A stretch of 64,000 nt of DNA from Myxococcales bacterium. Lineage in GTDB: Bacteria > Myxococcota_A > Polyangia > Palsa-1104 > JAEUJZ01. The DNA lies in assembly GCA_016794505.1 (NCBI GenBank), contig JAEUJZ010000117.1:62001-126000 (forward strand), read 5' to 3'. This document shows, one piece after another, positions 34,725 through 43,542 of the stretch. The position numbers were made by a program, and so were the translations under genes. Each line of letters begins with the position of its first letter. Positions within the stretch are counted from its first letter, which is position 1. Below the pieces are notes generated by a model that saw only the letters and a program-made list of their open reading frames with translations, was not told the DNA's origin and made no database searches.

Positions 34725-35908
34725 GCGCCCCTCGCTTTCCCTTGTTTGGTCGCTTGGCCTCGCCCGCCGCGCTTCGCGCAGCCGGTGTGCTGACGCTCTG
34801 CTTGTTTTTGTGCGCAAGCGCCGCCTGCCGTCCCGATGACGATGGCGTCGACGACGGCAACGACGACGACGAAGAAGAGTCGATTGAGCCCATTCCCAAG
34901 CGGTCCGGTAGCGTGCTTGTCGACGGCTGCAGCCTGGATGCCGGGCAAGCGGCCAGCCTGCGCAGCCCCGACGCCAAAAAGACCGTGTCCGAGGTGATCT
35001 TGCTCTGCCTGTCGCTTTCCGAGGGAGGCGGCATCCGCTTGCGCGGCACACAGACGGGAAGTGGCCTGATGACCCAGATCGGCGATCTGCGCAGCCAGGG
35101 CTATGTCGTCCAGCTTGGCATTACCGCCGTCGACGAAGACGATGATGAACAGCCGGCCGATGAGCTGACTCGCTGGCTCAAGCGACCCTTGTGGCGGCAA
35201 GCGACGGTGCAGGCGCTGGCCGCGTATGCCCAGAACAGCGACGGGCTGCAGGTGATCTTGCCCGAGCTACAAGACCAAGCGCGCAGCGATCTTTCGGCCT
35301 GGGTGACTGCCCTTTCCGCCCGGCTACGTCCGCAGCGTCGCCTGGGTGTGTTCGTTCCACCGTCGGTGAGCCAGCCCAGCGATATCTCTGGTGGCGACGC
35401 CTATGACCTTGCGCTGCTGGGCGGGAAGGTCGATCGCCTTCGTCTGTTCACCGTCGATGCCGCAAGCGGCGACAGCCCTGGACCGACGCTAGACGCCGAC
35501 TGGATTCTGCAGGCCGCGGCCTTCGCTCAGAAGTCTATTTCCGTCGACAAACTGGACGTGGCCGTGCCGCTTTATGGCATCGACTTTCGTCTGCAGCAGA
35601 CCCCCACGCGGCAGATCGTCGAAGAGTCCGCGGTCTCGTTCAGCGAGGCTTCGGCCTTGGCCACAACCCATGGCCAGACGGCGCAAGGCGGCGACGGCGA
35701 GGCTCTGCACTTTGCGTACAAAGATGGCAGCGGCCAAGAGCACGAGGTCTGGTACGAGGACAGCGCGTCCATCCTGCAGGGATTACGTGACATTCCAGAA
35801 AAAAACCTGCCACTTTCCGCGGGCGTAATCTACGTGGGGCTGGGCGGTGAAGATCCTGATCTGTGGGCGGATCTCGTCGCTGCCCAAGACGCCGCGGCGC
35901 TGCCCTAG
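34721..35908 (+). CDS. GH18-like lipoprotein, probably without hydrolase activity
   Basis: A 395-aa protein starting at GTG 34721, overlapping the rtcA stop. A signal peptide ends in a lipobox (ASAAC, Cys 36) followed by a very acidic stretch (about 38-55). The rest follows a TIM-barrel like glycoside hydrolase 18/YaaH: a strand GLQVILPEL where active chitinases have DxxDxDxE, then LSARLRPQRRLGVFVPP, VDRLRLFTVDAA and the KLDVAVPLYGIDF barrel strand. The catalytic Asp residues are missing, so it may bind but not cut glycans. The coupling to rtcA is unusual and has no obvious functional reason. Confidence 0.75.
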   Translation: MSAPRFPLFGRLASPAALRAAGVLTLCLFLCASAACRPDDDGVDDGNDDDEEESIEPIPKRSGSVLVDGCSLDAGQAASLRSPDAKKTVSEVILLCLSLSEGGGIRLRGTQTGSGLMTQIGDLRSQGYVVQLGITAVDEDDDEQPADELTRWLKRPLWRQATVQALAAYAQNSDGLQVILPELQDQARSDLSAWVTALSARLRPQRRLGVFVPPSVSQPSDISGGDAYDLALLGGKVDRLRLFTVDAASGDSPGPTLDADWILQAAAFAQKSISVDKLDVAVPLYGIDFRLQQTPTRQIVEESAVSFSEASALATTHGQTAQGGDGEALHFAYKDGSGQEHEVWYEDSASILQGLRDIPEKNLPLSAGVIYVGLGGEDPDLWADLVAAQDAAALP

Positions 35909-35935
35909 GCGCTGCCGCCCGGTCTGGAACGCCTG

Positions 35936-38900
35936 TTACGACAGCAAGCGCCGTCGCTGCCACATGTAAAAGCCGAGCACCAGCAGGGCAAATACCGTCG
36001 CTGCCGGCTCGGAACCGGCGGCTGAACCAGCGCCGCCTTGGCCGCTGCGCCCCAAGGTGCCGGCCCGTCCCAGCGAGCACGAGCAGCCTGCCACTGGGTT
36101 CACCGTCGGCTCGGGTGGGTCGAACTCGTCGCCGCCCTGGCCCAGAGGCTCGGCATAGTTGCCGGTGTTGCGGTTGTCGTGATGGAAGCCATCCCAGTCC
36201 ATGCGCCCGCGCGAAAGCCCCCGCGTATGCCAGGCGAACAGCCAGCCGTTGCGCGTCGATGCCACCAGCTCCAGCCGACCGTCTCCGTCGAGATCGCCGA
36301 CGGTTGGGGTGGTGGCCACCCAGCCTCCGGTGAACTTGGGAAAGCCCTTGGCTTCTTGGCCGGCGGCATTCCACGCGTGGACGAAATAACCCGCCGAGCC
36401 GGCGATGGCTTCGCGCCGCCCGTCGCCGTCGATGTCGACGACGATGGGGTTCATGAAAAAGACATAGTCTTCCATCACGCGTGGGAAGCCGGAAAGCTGC
36501 TTGCCCGTCGCGACATCCCAAGCCGAGATCAGCATCTCGTAATCGAGGCGCTCATAGCCCTTGAGCATCGAAAGCGCGGTGTTGGCGCCCGTGTTCGGCA
36601 ACAGGGCCTCAGGCCGCCCGTCTCCGTCGAGATCGCCCAGCGCCGGGTTGGCGATGAAGCCAAGCGCCGCAAATTCGCGCGTGTCGCTCTGCGGGCCAAA
36701 GCCCTGCTGGCCCGGCAGCAGCCTGACCGGATAGCTCGTGCCGTCGCTGCGCAGGATCTCTAGGTTGCCGCCGATGCCGTTCACCAAGATCTCGGGCTTG
36801 CCGTCTTTGTCGAGGTCGCCCAAGGCCGCGGCGTTCGGCAGGCCCGAGCCCACCACCGGCAGCACATAGCGCGAAAACGTCGACACCGGCCAGCCGGGCA
36901 GAAACACCTTGTCCGCCTTGCTGCCGCGCCCGTCGACGACATAGAGGCGTCCGCTGTCGCTGTACTGTTCGTTGGTGCCAACGATGACCTCGGGGATGCC
37001 GTCGCCGTTTAGGTCACCGACCGTCGGAGTGGCCATGATGCGCTGCCGCTGACGGGGCTCTTCGCCGCGATCGTCGTCGGGCCGCTCGCCGTCCCATAGA
37101 AGGACCGGCCAGCCGGAAAGCCGCGAGCCATCGCCCTTCCACACATAGATCTGGCTATCGAACGCGGCAGCGACGATGTCCAGGCGGCCATCGCGATCCA
37201 TATCGGCCAAGACCGGCGATGCAAAAAAACCATCGTCGATGACGTGCCGTCGGTCGCGGGCAATGGCCGCCGCCACGCGGTCGACCTGCACGGGAAAACC
37301 AGACAGCAGCGAGCCGTTTGCCGCATAGGCCACGACGAAGCCGTCATAGCTCGCCGCCACCACGTCGAGCCGCCCGTCGCCATTGATATCGCCAATGGCC
37401 ACCGTCGCCAGCACCGCCGAGCCATAGGGCGGGCGCGGGCGATTTGCGGCCGTCGGCTTGCTCCAGCCGGGGGCGCTTTTGTGTCCGTCGGGCGTGTCGG
37501 CGAGGCCAGGATAGCTGGGCAGGGTCACGGGCCAGCCTGCAAGCTCGCTGCCGTCGGCGCGGATGGCGTGGATTAGGCCGCCGGCATCTCCGACGATGAT
37601 CTCGCGCTTGCCGTCGCCGTCGAGATCAGCGGTCTTGGGCGATGACTCGCCCGATGCGCCCAAGCGCTTGGGGAAGCCGGGCAAAAGGTCCGGGTCGGTG
37701 CGAACGTGCACCGCGCGCCGCGCCTCGCTGAGCAGGCCGTTGCGCTTGGGATCCGCCGAGCGCTGCCACACGCGAAGCCGCACCGTGATCGTGTACACGT
37801 GCGCGATGTCGTCGGGCTGCCAGGCTGGATCCTCGCGCGACAAGACCGGGTTTTGGACCTTGATCTGCGCCACCGGTAGATCCGCCAGCTTGCCCTCGAT
37901 CCCTCGTGTCATGCCCTCGCCGCGGCCAAGCCGGGTATAGCGGTCTTCGCGCGGATCCACACCTGGAGCCCAGGCGATCTCGAAGTCAAAGCTGTCTCCC
38001 TCGGGCTGGCCGTGGCGCAGGGCGATGCGGCCTTGGATGGGCACGCTGCCATCGCGCTCGCCAAAGACCTGGAACCACTCGGGCTTTTCGATCTCGACCT
38101 CGGCGGGAATTGCCCCAGACAGGATGTTGTCGACGGCCGATCGCGCGTTCACGCGGCCATAGCCAAAGCGCCGCACAAAGCCAGGCCCCGTCGGATAGGC
38201 GCCGGGGTTGTTGTCTTCGCTGGGGTCGTAAAAGCTCTCGGCGGTGCCCAGCATGATCTGCCGCACTTCTTCGGCAGAAAGGCGACGTACGCGCTGTGCG
38301 GCAGGCCCTTCGTCGCCGGCTGGTGCGGTCTGTCCCGCCGTCGGTGGATGCAGTCGCGCAGGCGCCGGCAAATCGGCCGCTAGCGCTGCGCTGTACAGCA
38401 GACCCGCCATGCCTGCGCTTCGCCCCACCGCTTCGGAGCTGCAGCTTTCACCAGGCACCGACAAAAGAAGCTGCGCGCCATAGTTCGTGCAGTTGTCGAA
38501 GGCAAAGGCATGCGTCGAGTCCGGCAGATCCTCGGCGTTGTAACGAATCGCATGCACATAAATCGTGTGGTTGTTGGTGCCGGGGAAGTTGTGGTGATAG
38601 CTGTTCTCGTCGGCAGCCGAGGCAATCACGGCGACGTGATTGTCATATGCGTAGTCAATCGCCCACTGCGAAAGCGGCGTGTTGTCGAGCGTGCCCAAGG
38701 CCTCTTGCACGACCGAGGCGCCGACGTCGACGGCATAGACGGTGGCCAAGGCAAAGTCGTTGGCATCGGCAACGAAGCTGTCACCGACCCGCAGCGGCAT
38801 GACGCGGCAGCGCGGACAGACCCCGGCCTCGCCGCGCCCGTTGTCGGCTTCGCCGCTTGAGTCCTTGGCTTCGCCCGTGCCGTGTCCATAGCGCGTGTCG

Positions 38901-39631
38901 TCATAGGCATCGTTGTCATTGCGGAAAAAGTCCCAGCCCGCGATGTCGTCGACGTAGCCATTGCCGTCGTCGTCTTTCTTGTCGGAAAATGCCGCGATCA
39001 GATCCTGCGGATCCAAGATGCCGTTCTTGTTGTCGTCACGCAGGCGCGGGTCGCAGATCGTGGCCGCTTCCGGCTGGTCGTGCCCGGTCACGCGGGTGTA
39101 GTCCTGCACGTTGAACACGCCGTCGCCGTTGGCGTCGTGTCGGCGCTTGCCCTCGCCGCGGTTCTCGGGCTTTTGGCAGGGGTCATCCGGCGGTGGCAGC
39201 TCGCCTTGGCTGAGGAACCACTTGTTGACCAAGTCGCGCTCGTCCCAGTACGCACCCGAGTCGAGGACGGCGATGACGACGCGCGGATCGCCGGTTGTCT
39301 TGGCCCAGGCGCGGTCATAGCTTGCGCCCATGCCCAGGCGTCGCGTGCGTGCGTCGAGCTTGCTGTAGCTCAACGGGGCAAAGCTCCACGACTGCCACTG
39401 CGTCTTAAAGCTGGGATCGCTGGGCCAGTTCTTGGGATCGCGATAGTCAATCGGCCCGCTGCGCTCGTCGGGGGGCCAGGCTGCGTGTCCGCCGTCGGGA
39501 AGCAGCGCTAAGACAGCGGCCAGCGCCAGCAACAGGCCAAGCAGCCTACGGCGGTGATTCCTTTGACGAGAGCGACCAAGCCAAGGCGCCGTGGAAGCAG
39601 CGTCGCGCAGGTGGGCAGATGTAGTAGGCAT
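35936..39631 (-). CDS. Subtilisin-like (S8) surface protease with Ca-loops, FG-GAP repeats and MYXO-CTERM-like tail
   Basis: A 1231-aa secreted protein. After a signal peptide (cleavage near GGHAA) the S8 domain shows Asp 124 (VLDSG), His 250 (RYGHGT) and a Ser candidate at 405 in GRSAGMAG. EF-hand-like calcium loops (DANGDGVFNVQD, DDNKNGILDPQD, DDDGNGYVDD) are inserted between Asp and His, and the oxyanion-Asn segment reads ASAADEN, which is atypical. Eight FG-GAP/VCBS repeats (LDGDG, INGDG, LNGDG types) follow, giving a likely integrin-like propeller. The C-terminus is a sorting tail: GCSC, a low-complexity linker, a hydrophobic helix (ATVFALLVLGFYMW) and RRR, as in MYXO-CTERM proteins processed by myxosortase and anchored at the cell surface. 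Confidence 0.93.
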   Translation of the reverse strand: MPTTSAHLRDAASTAPWLGRSRQRNHRRRLLGLLLALAAVLALLPDGGHAAWPPDERSGPIDYRDPKNWPSDPSFKTQWQSWSFAPLSYSKLDARTRRLGMGASYDRAWAKTTGDPRVVIAVLDSGAYWDERDLVNKWFLSQGELPPPDDPCQKPENRGEGKRRHDANGDGVFNVQDYTRVTGHDQPEAATICDPRLRDDNKNGILDPQDLIAAFSDKKDDDGNGYVDDIAGWDFFRNDNDAYDDTRYGHGTGEAKDSSGEADNGRGEAGVCPRCRVMPLRVGDSFVADANDFALATVYAVDVGASVVQEALGTLDNTPLSQWAIDYAYDNHVAVIASAADENSYHHNFPGTNNHTIYVHAIRYNAEDLPDSTHAFAFDNCTNYGAQLLLSVPGESCSSEAVGRSAGMAGLLYSAALAADLPAPARLHPPTAGQTAPAGDEGPAAQRVRRLSAEEVRQIMLGTAESFYDPSEDNNPGAYPTGPGFVRRFGYGRVNARSAVDNILSGAIPAEVEIEKPEWFQVFGERDGSVPIQGRIALRHGQPEGDSFDFEIAWAPGVDPREDRYTRLGRGEGMTRGIEGKLADLPVAQIKVQNPVLSREDPAWQPDDIAHVYTITVRLRVWQRSADPKRNGLLSEARRAVHVRTDPDLLPGFPKRLGASGESSPKTADLDGDGKREIIVGDAGGLIHAIRADGSELAGWPVTLPSYPGLADTPDGHKSAPGWSKPTAANRPRPPYGSAVLATVAIGDINGDGRLDVVAASYDGFVVAYAANGSLLSGFPVQVDRVAAAIARDRRHVIDDGFFASPVLADMDRDGRLDIVAAAFDSQIYVWKGDGSRLSGWPVLLWDGERPDDDRGEEPRQRQRIMATPTVGDLNGDGIPEVIVGTNEQYSDSGRLYVVDGRGSKADKVFLPGWPVSTFSRYVLPVVGSGLPNAAALGDLDKDGKPEILVNGIGGNLEILRSDGTSYPVRLLPGQQGFGPQSDTREFAALGFIANPALGDLDGDGRPEALLPNTGANTALSMLKGYERLDYEMLISAWDVATGKQLSGFPRVMEDYVFFMNPIVVDIDGDGRREAIAGSAGYFVHAWNAAGQEAKGFPKFTGGWVATTPTVGDLDGDGRLELVASTRNGWLFAWHTRGLSRGRMDWDGFHHDNRNTGNYAEPLGQGGDEFDPPEPTVNPVAGCSCSLGRAGTLGRSGQGGAGSAAGSEPAATVFALLVLGFYMWQRRRLLS

Positions 39632-39696
39632 GCCGCGATCTGTAGGATCGCGCTTGCCGCGCTGTCGATGCTTTTTTTCGCCGAGCGGGCTGGCGT

Positions 39697-40404
39697 ATGC
39701 TGCGCCGCATGCGAACCTTCATCCCTCTGTTCCGTCGTCGAAGTCATCGCAGTCCAACGCATGCGCTCCATCGTTTGTCGCGGTCCAGCATCGCGGGCCA
39801 AAGGGGGCCGGTGACACCGCTTGCGGCATGCGCCGGGCTGCTCTGTGCGGCGCTCGGGCTGTTGCTTTCCTCGTGTCAGCCAGCCGAGCTGGAGGACGAG
39901 GCCACAGCCTCAGCGGGGCTGACCGCAGCCTTGCAGCGCACGGACAGCGATCGCGATCCGCGGGTCACCACCGACGCTGAAGACAGCGCGTTGCAGTCAA
40001 CGGATCCGACGGACGCACCGCCCGCGGGCTGCTGGGCCGAGCGCTCGTGTGGGGCTCGCAAGTACGTCTGCAAGCGCCCCGATACCCCGCGCCCCTGCGG
40101 CGCTCCCGGCTGCAGCGAGATGCAGTTCACCTGCTCATCGGATGCCGGCTGCCTGGAAGGCTATCGCTGCGTGCTGTGCAAGCCGGGCGATCCCTTCCCC
40201 TGCACCTTTGCGACGGGGATGTGCCGGCCCGCCAGCTGTGCCACGGATCGCGACTGCGGCTCGCCCAACTTGGTCTGCCAAAGCGGCGCCTGCGCCCACA
40301 AGACCTGTCGCACCAGCCGTAGCTGTCGCGGATACTGCGTCGCCGGATCGTGCTGGAACAAGGCGGGCTGGTGTCACGACACGACGCTGCCGCCCCCTCC
40401 ATAA
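39697..40404 (+). CDS. Cys-rich lipoprotein of unknown function
   Basis: A 235-aa protein (ATG 39697; ATG 39709 is also possible). A long basic N-terminus leads to a hydrophobic segment and a lipobox (LLSSC). The mature part starts with an Asp/Thr/Ala-rich linker and ends with about twenty cysteines, arranged in short runs such as CTSDADC-like and CVAGSC-type turns common to small disulfide-knot repeats in myxobacterial surface proteins. No family name can be given. It diverges from the MYXO-CTERM protease, and both are likely surface proteins. Confidence 0.8.
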   Translation: MLRRMRTFIPLFRRRSHRSPTHALHRLSRSSIAGQRGPVTPLAACAGLLCAALGLLLSSCQPAELEDEATASAGLTAALQRTDSDRDPRVTTDAEDSALQSTDPTDAPPAGCWAERSCGARKYVCKRPDTPRPCGAPGCSEMQFTCSSDAGCLEGYRCVLCKPGDPFPCTFATGMCRPASCATDRDCGSPNLVCQSGACAHKTCRTSRSCRGYCVAGSCWNKAGWCHDTTLPPPP

Positions 40405-40459
40405 GTCGATGCGTCGATTGCTGATGAGCCGCGCTGCCGAGCCGCGAAGCGTGCGGGCT

Positions 40460-41941
40460 TTAACCGGTTGCCAGGCTCTGTGGTGAGCAGAGCAGCGGAC
40501 GCGGGGGACGCAGGGCGCCACCTTTCTGCATGTGTTTCAGCGAGCGAGCGTGGCGTAGCCCGCGGGCGGCCAGAAGCTGCGGCATAAAGGGCTGCGATGC
40601 GCGGGTCAGTACCTCGGGCGGTCGCGAAAACGGCAGCGCCAGCGCCGCATCTAGAAGCTCGGCAGCGACGTCTTTTTGCGCAGCAACCAGCGGCCCGATG
40701 TACGCGTCCTGTGCGATGCAGAAGCCACCTTGCTCATGCACGAGCGCGCGGCCGTCCGTAAGACACGCGTCCAGCAAGCGTGTGCGATCAGCGCCATAGG
40801 CCTGCCGGTCTAGCGCGAGGATCGCCTCACGATCCGCGGCGGTCGCGGCGCGGACGCGTGGCGAAGAGCTTGCCCCGTTCGCTGTGCTCGCTGTGGCCTC
40901 GGACGAAAACACCCATGTCTCGTCCGTCGTCATGAAGCCCATGGACAGATACAGCGGAGCCCCCGCGGCCGAGGCGTCAAGGAGCAGCGTTTCTGCGCCG
41001 CGTGCGTCCGCATAGCGCATGAGGCGTTCCATGAGAATGCGACCGATTCCGCGACGCTGAAACGCCGGCAGCACGCCCACAAGACCAAGGTATGCAATCT
41101 CGCCGAACGTCAAGCAGCCGCCGCCTGCAGCAAGCTCAGGTGCCGACTGCGCGTCCCGCTGGGCATGCACGCCGAACCACCCAGACGGTTCGGCACGACG
41201 ATAGCGCGAGATGCGATCGCGGACGATCAGATCGCCTCGGGGCCCCCAGCCGAAGGCTTGCCCAAGCACCGCGCGCAGAGCGTCGACTTCGTGATCGCGC
41301 ACGCGAAAGATGGCGCTTAGGTGTGGCATGGGCATGGGGCTATCGGGGACCGCGGTGGCGCGCTCGACCTGCTGCGTGACGGGCACGACACCGACGAAGT
41401 CGACCGCTGTTTCTGGCTCGTCCGTGGGCTGCAGGTCGCGGACCTTGGCCGCGCCTTCTTCAATGGGAAATGCGATGACCAGCGTGGCCATAAAGTCGAT
41501 CTCGGCGGCGGCGTGCGTGCGCTGGTATCGGCCCGGTAGCGTCGCTTCGACGATGCCGCGAAACGCCGCTGCAAGCTCGGCTCGGTCGGTCACACGGCGC
41601 CCTTTGCCGAAGAGCGTGACCGAGCGGTAGTTCAGCGAGTGATGGCCCGCGGTCTTCGCGAGCACCAGCGCATCGACGAGCGTCACCGTCAAGCAGCCGT
41701 CGGCGCCGCTCGCCAGCGCGTTGAACATGCGGTTTGCGGGAGCGCCGTGAAGGTACACGTGATCGCCGATGCGCACGTACGCGGTTGGCAGCACGATCGG
41801 CATCCCTTCATGCACGAAGCCGACATGGCAGACGAGGCCTTCGTCCAAGATCGTGTTGACGGTGGCGCGGTCGTGCGTCCCGCGCTGTTTGCGACGGACC
41901 GGAGTCGAAAGTTCCGTGGCCAAGAGCGTTTGGTTGTGCAT
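40460..41941 (-). CDS. Fusion of a pyridoxamine-phosphate-oxidase-like FMN domain and GNAT domain(s)
   Basis: A 493-aa protein. Residues about 18-180 are PNPOx-like (nitroimidazole-resistance/flavin-binding type): VNTILDEGLVCHVGFVHEGMPIVLPTAY, HGAPANRMF, SLNYRSVTLFGKGRRV. A GNAT domain follows (about 205-345) with the acetyl-CoA loop QRRGIGRILMERLM. The last ~140 residues (from about 350) resemble a second, degenerate GNAT of the YitH C-terminal type. Such fusions probably modify small amines. It diverges from a MocR-type regulator only 28 bases away; regulators of that group often control vitamin B6 or amine genes, so the regulator likely governs this gene. Confidence 0.85.
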   Translation of the reverse strand: MHNQTLLATELSTPVRRKQRGTHDRATVNTILDEGLVCHVGFVHEGMPIVLPTAYVRIGDHVYLHGAPANRMFNALASGADGCLTVTLVDALVLAKTAGHHSLNYRSVTLFGKGRRVTDRAELAAAFRGIVEATLPGRYQRTHAAAEIDFMATLVIAFPIEEGAAKVRDLQPTDEPETAVDFVGVVPVTQQVERATAVPDSPMPMPHLSAIFRVRDHEVDALRAVLGQAFGWGPRGDLIVRDRISRYRRAEPSGWFGVHAQRDAQSAPELAAGGGCLTFGEIAYLGLVGVLPAFQRRGIGRILMERLMRYADARGAETLLLDASAAGAPLYLSMGFMTTDETWVFSSEATASTANGASSSPRVRAATAADREAILALDRQAYGADRTRLLDACLTDGRALVHEQGGFCIAQDAYIGPLVAAQKDVAAELLDAALALPFSRPPEVLTRASQPFMPQLLAARGLRHARSLKHMQKGGALRPPRPLLCSPQSLATG

Positions 41942-41957
41942 GCGCTGATCTCAGCGC
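41942..41957. promoter_or_regulatory. Perfect palindrome in the 28-base divergent gap
   Basis: GCGCTGA-TC-TCAGCGC is an inverted repeat with 7-base arms, directly beside the ATG at 41941 and 13 bases before the GTG at 41970. Its position over both starts suggests an operator for the MocR-type regulator or another factor, but MocR proteins more often bind direct repeats. Confidence 0.5.
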
Positions 41958-41969
41958 TACGCTGGACCA

Positions 41970-43487
41970 GTGAGAAGTTCCAGATCAAAAAAAAGTACTA
42001 GTCCAGTTGGAAAGCCGCCGGCTGCGCGCGGCGAATGGAGCCTCGCGCTGGAACTCGATGCCGGGCGAGCGATGTTCGTCGCTATTGCCGACGCGTTGGT
42101 CGCAGCGATCAAGGCCGGGCGGCTCAGCGCGGGGAGCCGCTTGCCCGGTACGCGCTCGCTGGCTGCCACGCTGGGTGTTCATCGCAACACGGTCGTTGCC
42201 GCGTACGCCGAGCTGACTGCCCAAGGCTGGGTGTATGGCAGCCAAGCGCGCGGCACCTTCGTCACGACCGCGCCGATCCTCGCGGACGCAGCACCGGCCG
42301 GCACCACCAGCGCGACACGCGCTCGCTTTCGCGTTGCTGGCGATGACGCCGTTCGCACCGCGGCACGGCCGCTTGAAACCGACGGCTCTACACCCCAGAG
42401 CCGAGAGCATCCAGCGCTGATCTTGTCCGGCGGGATACCCGACCTGCGGCACGTCCCGCGGGCGGCGTTGGCTCGGGCCTATCGACGGGCGCTGCTCAGT
42501 CGCAAGGAGGTGCTTGATTACGGCGATGCACGCGGCGTGCTGCGTCTGCGCGAGGCGCTGGCCGCCATGCTGCGGGCGACGCGCGGAATGCCGTGCAGCA
42601 GCGAGGACGTGATCGTGACACGTGGCAGTCAGCAGGGGCTGGCCTTGGCCGCGCGGGTGCTCGTGCGTCCCGGTGACACGATCGCCGTCGAGGAACTCGG
42701 CTATCCACCCGCCTGGCAGATCTTCCGACGCGAAGGTGCGACGCTGCTGCCGATCCCAGTCGACAAAAGCGGTGTCGATGTCGATGCGCTCGCCGATACG
42801 CTCAAGCGCCGCCGTGTCCGCGCCGTGTATCTGACGCCGCATCATCAGTACCCAACCCTGGCGACGCTTTCGGGTCCGCGGCGCAGACAACTGCTTGCGC
42901 TGTGCCAGAGGCACGGCGTCGCGATCGTCGAAGACGACTACGATCACGAGTTCCATTACGCCAGCCGTCCGGTGTTGCCGCTGGCTGCGGCCGATCCTGG
43001 CCAGGTGATCTACATCGGCACGCTCTCGAAGATCGTGGCGCCGGGTATCCGTCTAGGATACATCGTTGCGCCGCGCGACGTGCTGCGCACCATGGCGGCC
43101 GAGCGCATGCTGTTGGATCGGCAAGGCGATGCCGCGGTCGAGACGGCGGTCGCTGAGCTGTTCGAGGATGGCGAAATCCAACGTCATGCGCGCCGCATGC
43201 GCCGGCTCTACGTTGCGCGGCGGGACGCCTTGGTGCGTCTTTTGCGCACGCGCTTTGCCGAGGCTGTTGAGTTCGATGTGCCCGACGGCGGCATGTCGCT
43301 TTGGGTGCAGCTAAGAGGCCGGCGCAGCGCCGAGCGGATCGCCGCCCATGCGGCCCGACAAGGCATCTGGGTTGGGCCGGGGCGCTACTTTTCCTTGGCC
43401 GGCCATGCGCTGCCGTATCTGCGCATTGGCTATGCAGGCTGGAGCGAGCGTGCTGTTGCCCACGCGGTCAAGTCGCTTGGACTTTAG
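41970..43487 (+). CDS. MocR/PdxR-type regulator (GntR HTH + aminotransferase-like domain)
   Basis: A 505-aa protein starting at GTG 41970. The N-terminal GntR-type winged helix (about 28-100) shows AGRLSAGSRLPGTRSLAATLGVHRNTVVAAYAEL. The C-terminal type I aminotransferase fold carries the PLP parts: GSQQGLALAARVLVRPGD, the D of DDYDHEFHY and the PLP-lysine segment YIGTLSKIVAPGIRLGY. MocR regulators sense PLP or amines and act on neighbouring, often divergent, genes. Here the neighbour is a PNPOx-GNAT fusion. It is annotated as PdxR-like only by context and fold; a gene name is not warranted. Confidence 0.93.
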   Translation: MRSSRSKKSTSPVGKPPAARGEWSLALELDAGRAMFVAIADALVAAIKAGRLSAGSRLPGTRSLAATLGVHRNTVVAAYAELTAQGWVYGSQARGTFVTTAPILADAAPAGTTSATRARFRVAGDDAVRTAARPLETDGSTPQSREHPALILSGGIPDLRHVPRAALARAYRRALLSRKEVLDYGDARGVLRLREALAAMLRATRGMPCSSEDVIVTRGSQQGLALAARVLVRPGDTIAVEELGYPPAWQIFRREGATLLPIPVDKSGVDVDALADTLKRRRVRAVYLTPHHQYPTLATLSGPRRRQLLALCQRHGVAIVEDDYDHEFHYASRPVLPLAAADPGQVIYIGTLSKIVAPGIRLGYIVAPRDVLRTMAAERMLLDRQGDAAVETAVAELFEDGEIQRHARRMRRLYVARRDALVRLLRTRFAEAVEFDVPDGGMSLWVQLRGRRSAERIAAHAARQGIWVGPGRYFSLAGHALPYLRIGYAGWSERAVAHAVKSLGL

Positions 43488-43542
43488 GCTCGTCTGGACG
43501 TTGCTGCGGGGGTGCATCAAGCGCGGGGATCGCAGGGCCCGC

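Noticed and set aside
33621..35051. A 476-aa minus-strand frame
   Set aside because: Antisense to rtcA, which carries clear family motifs.
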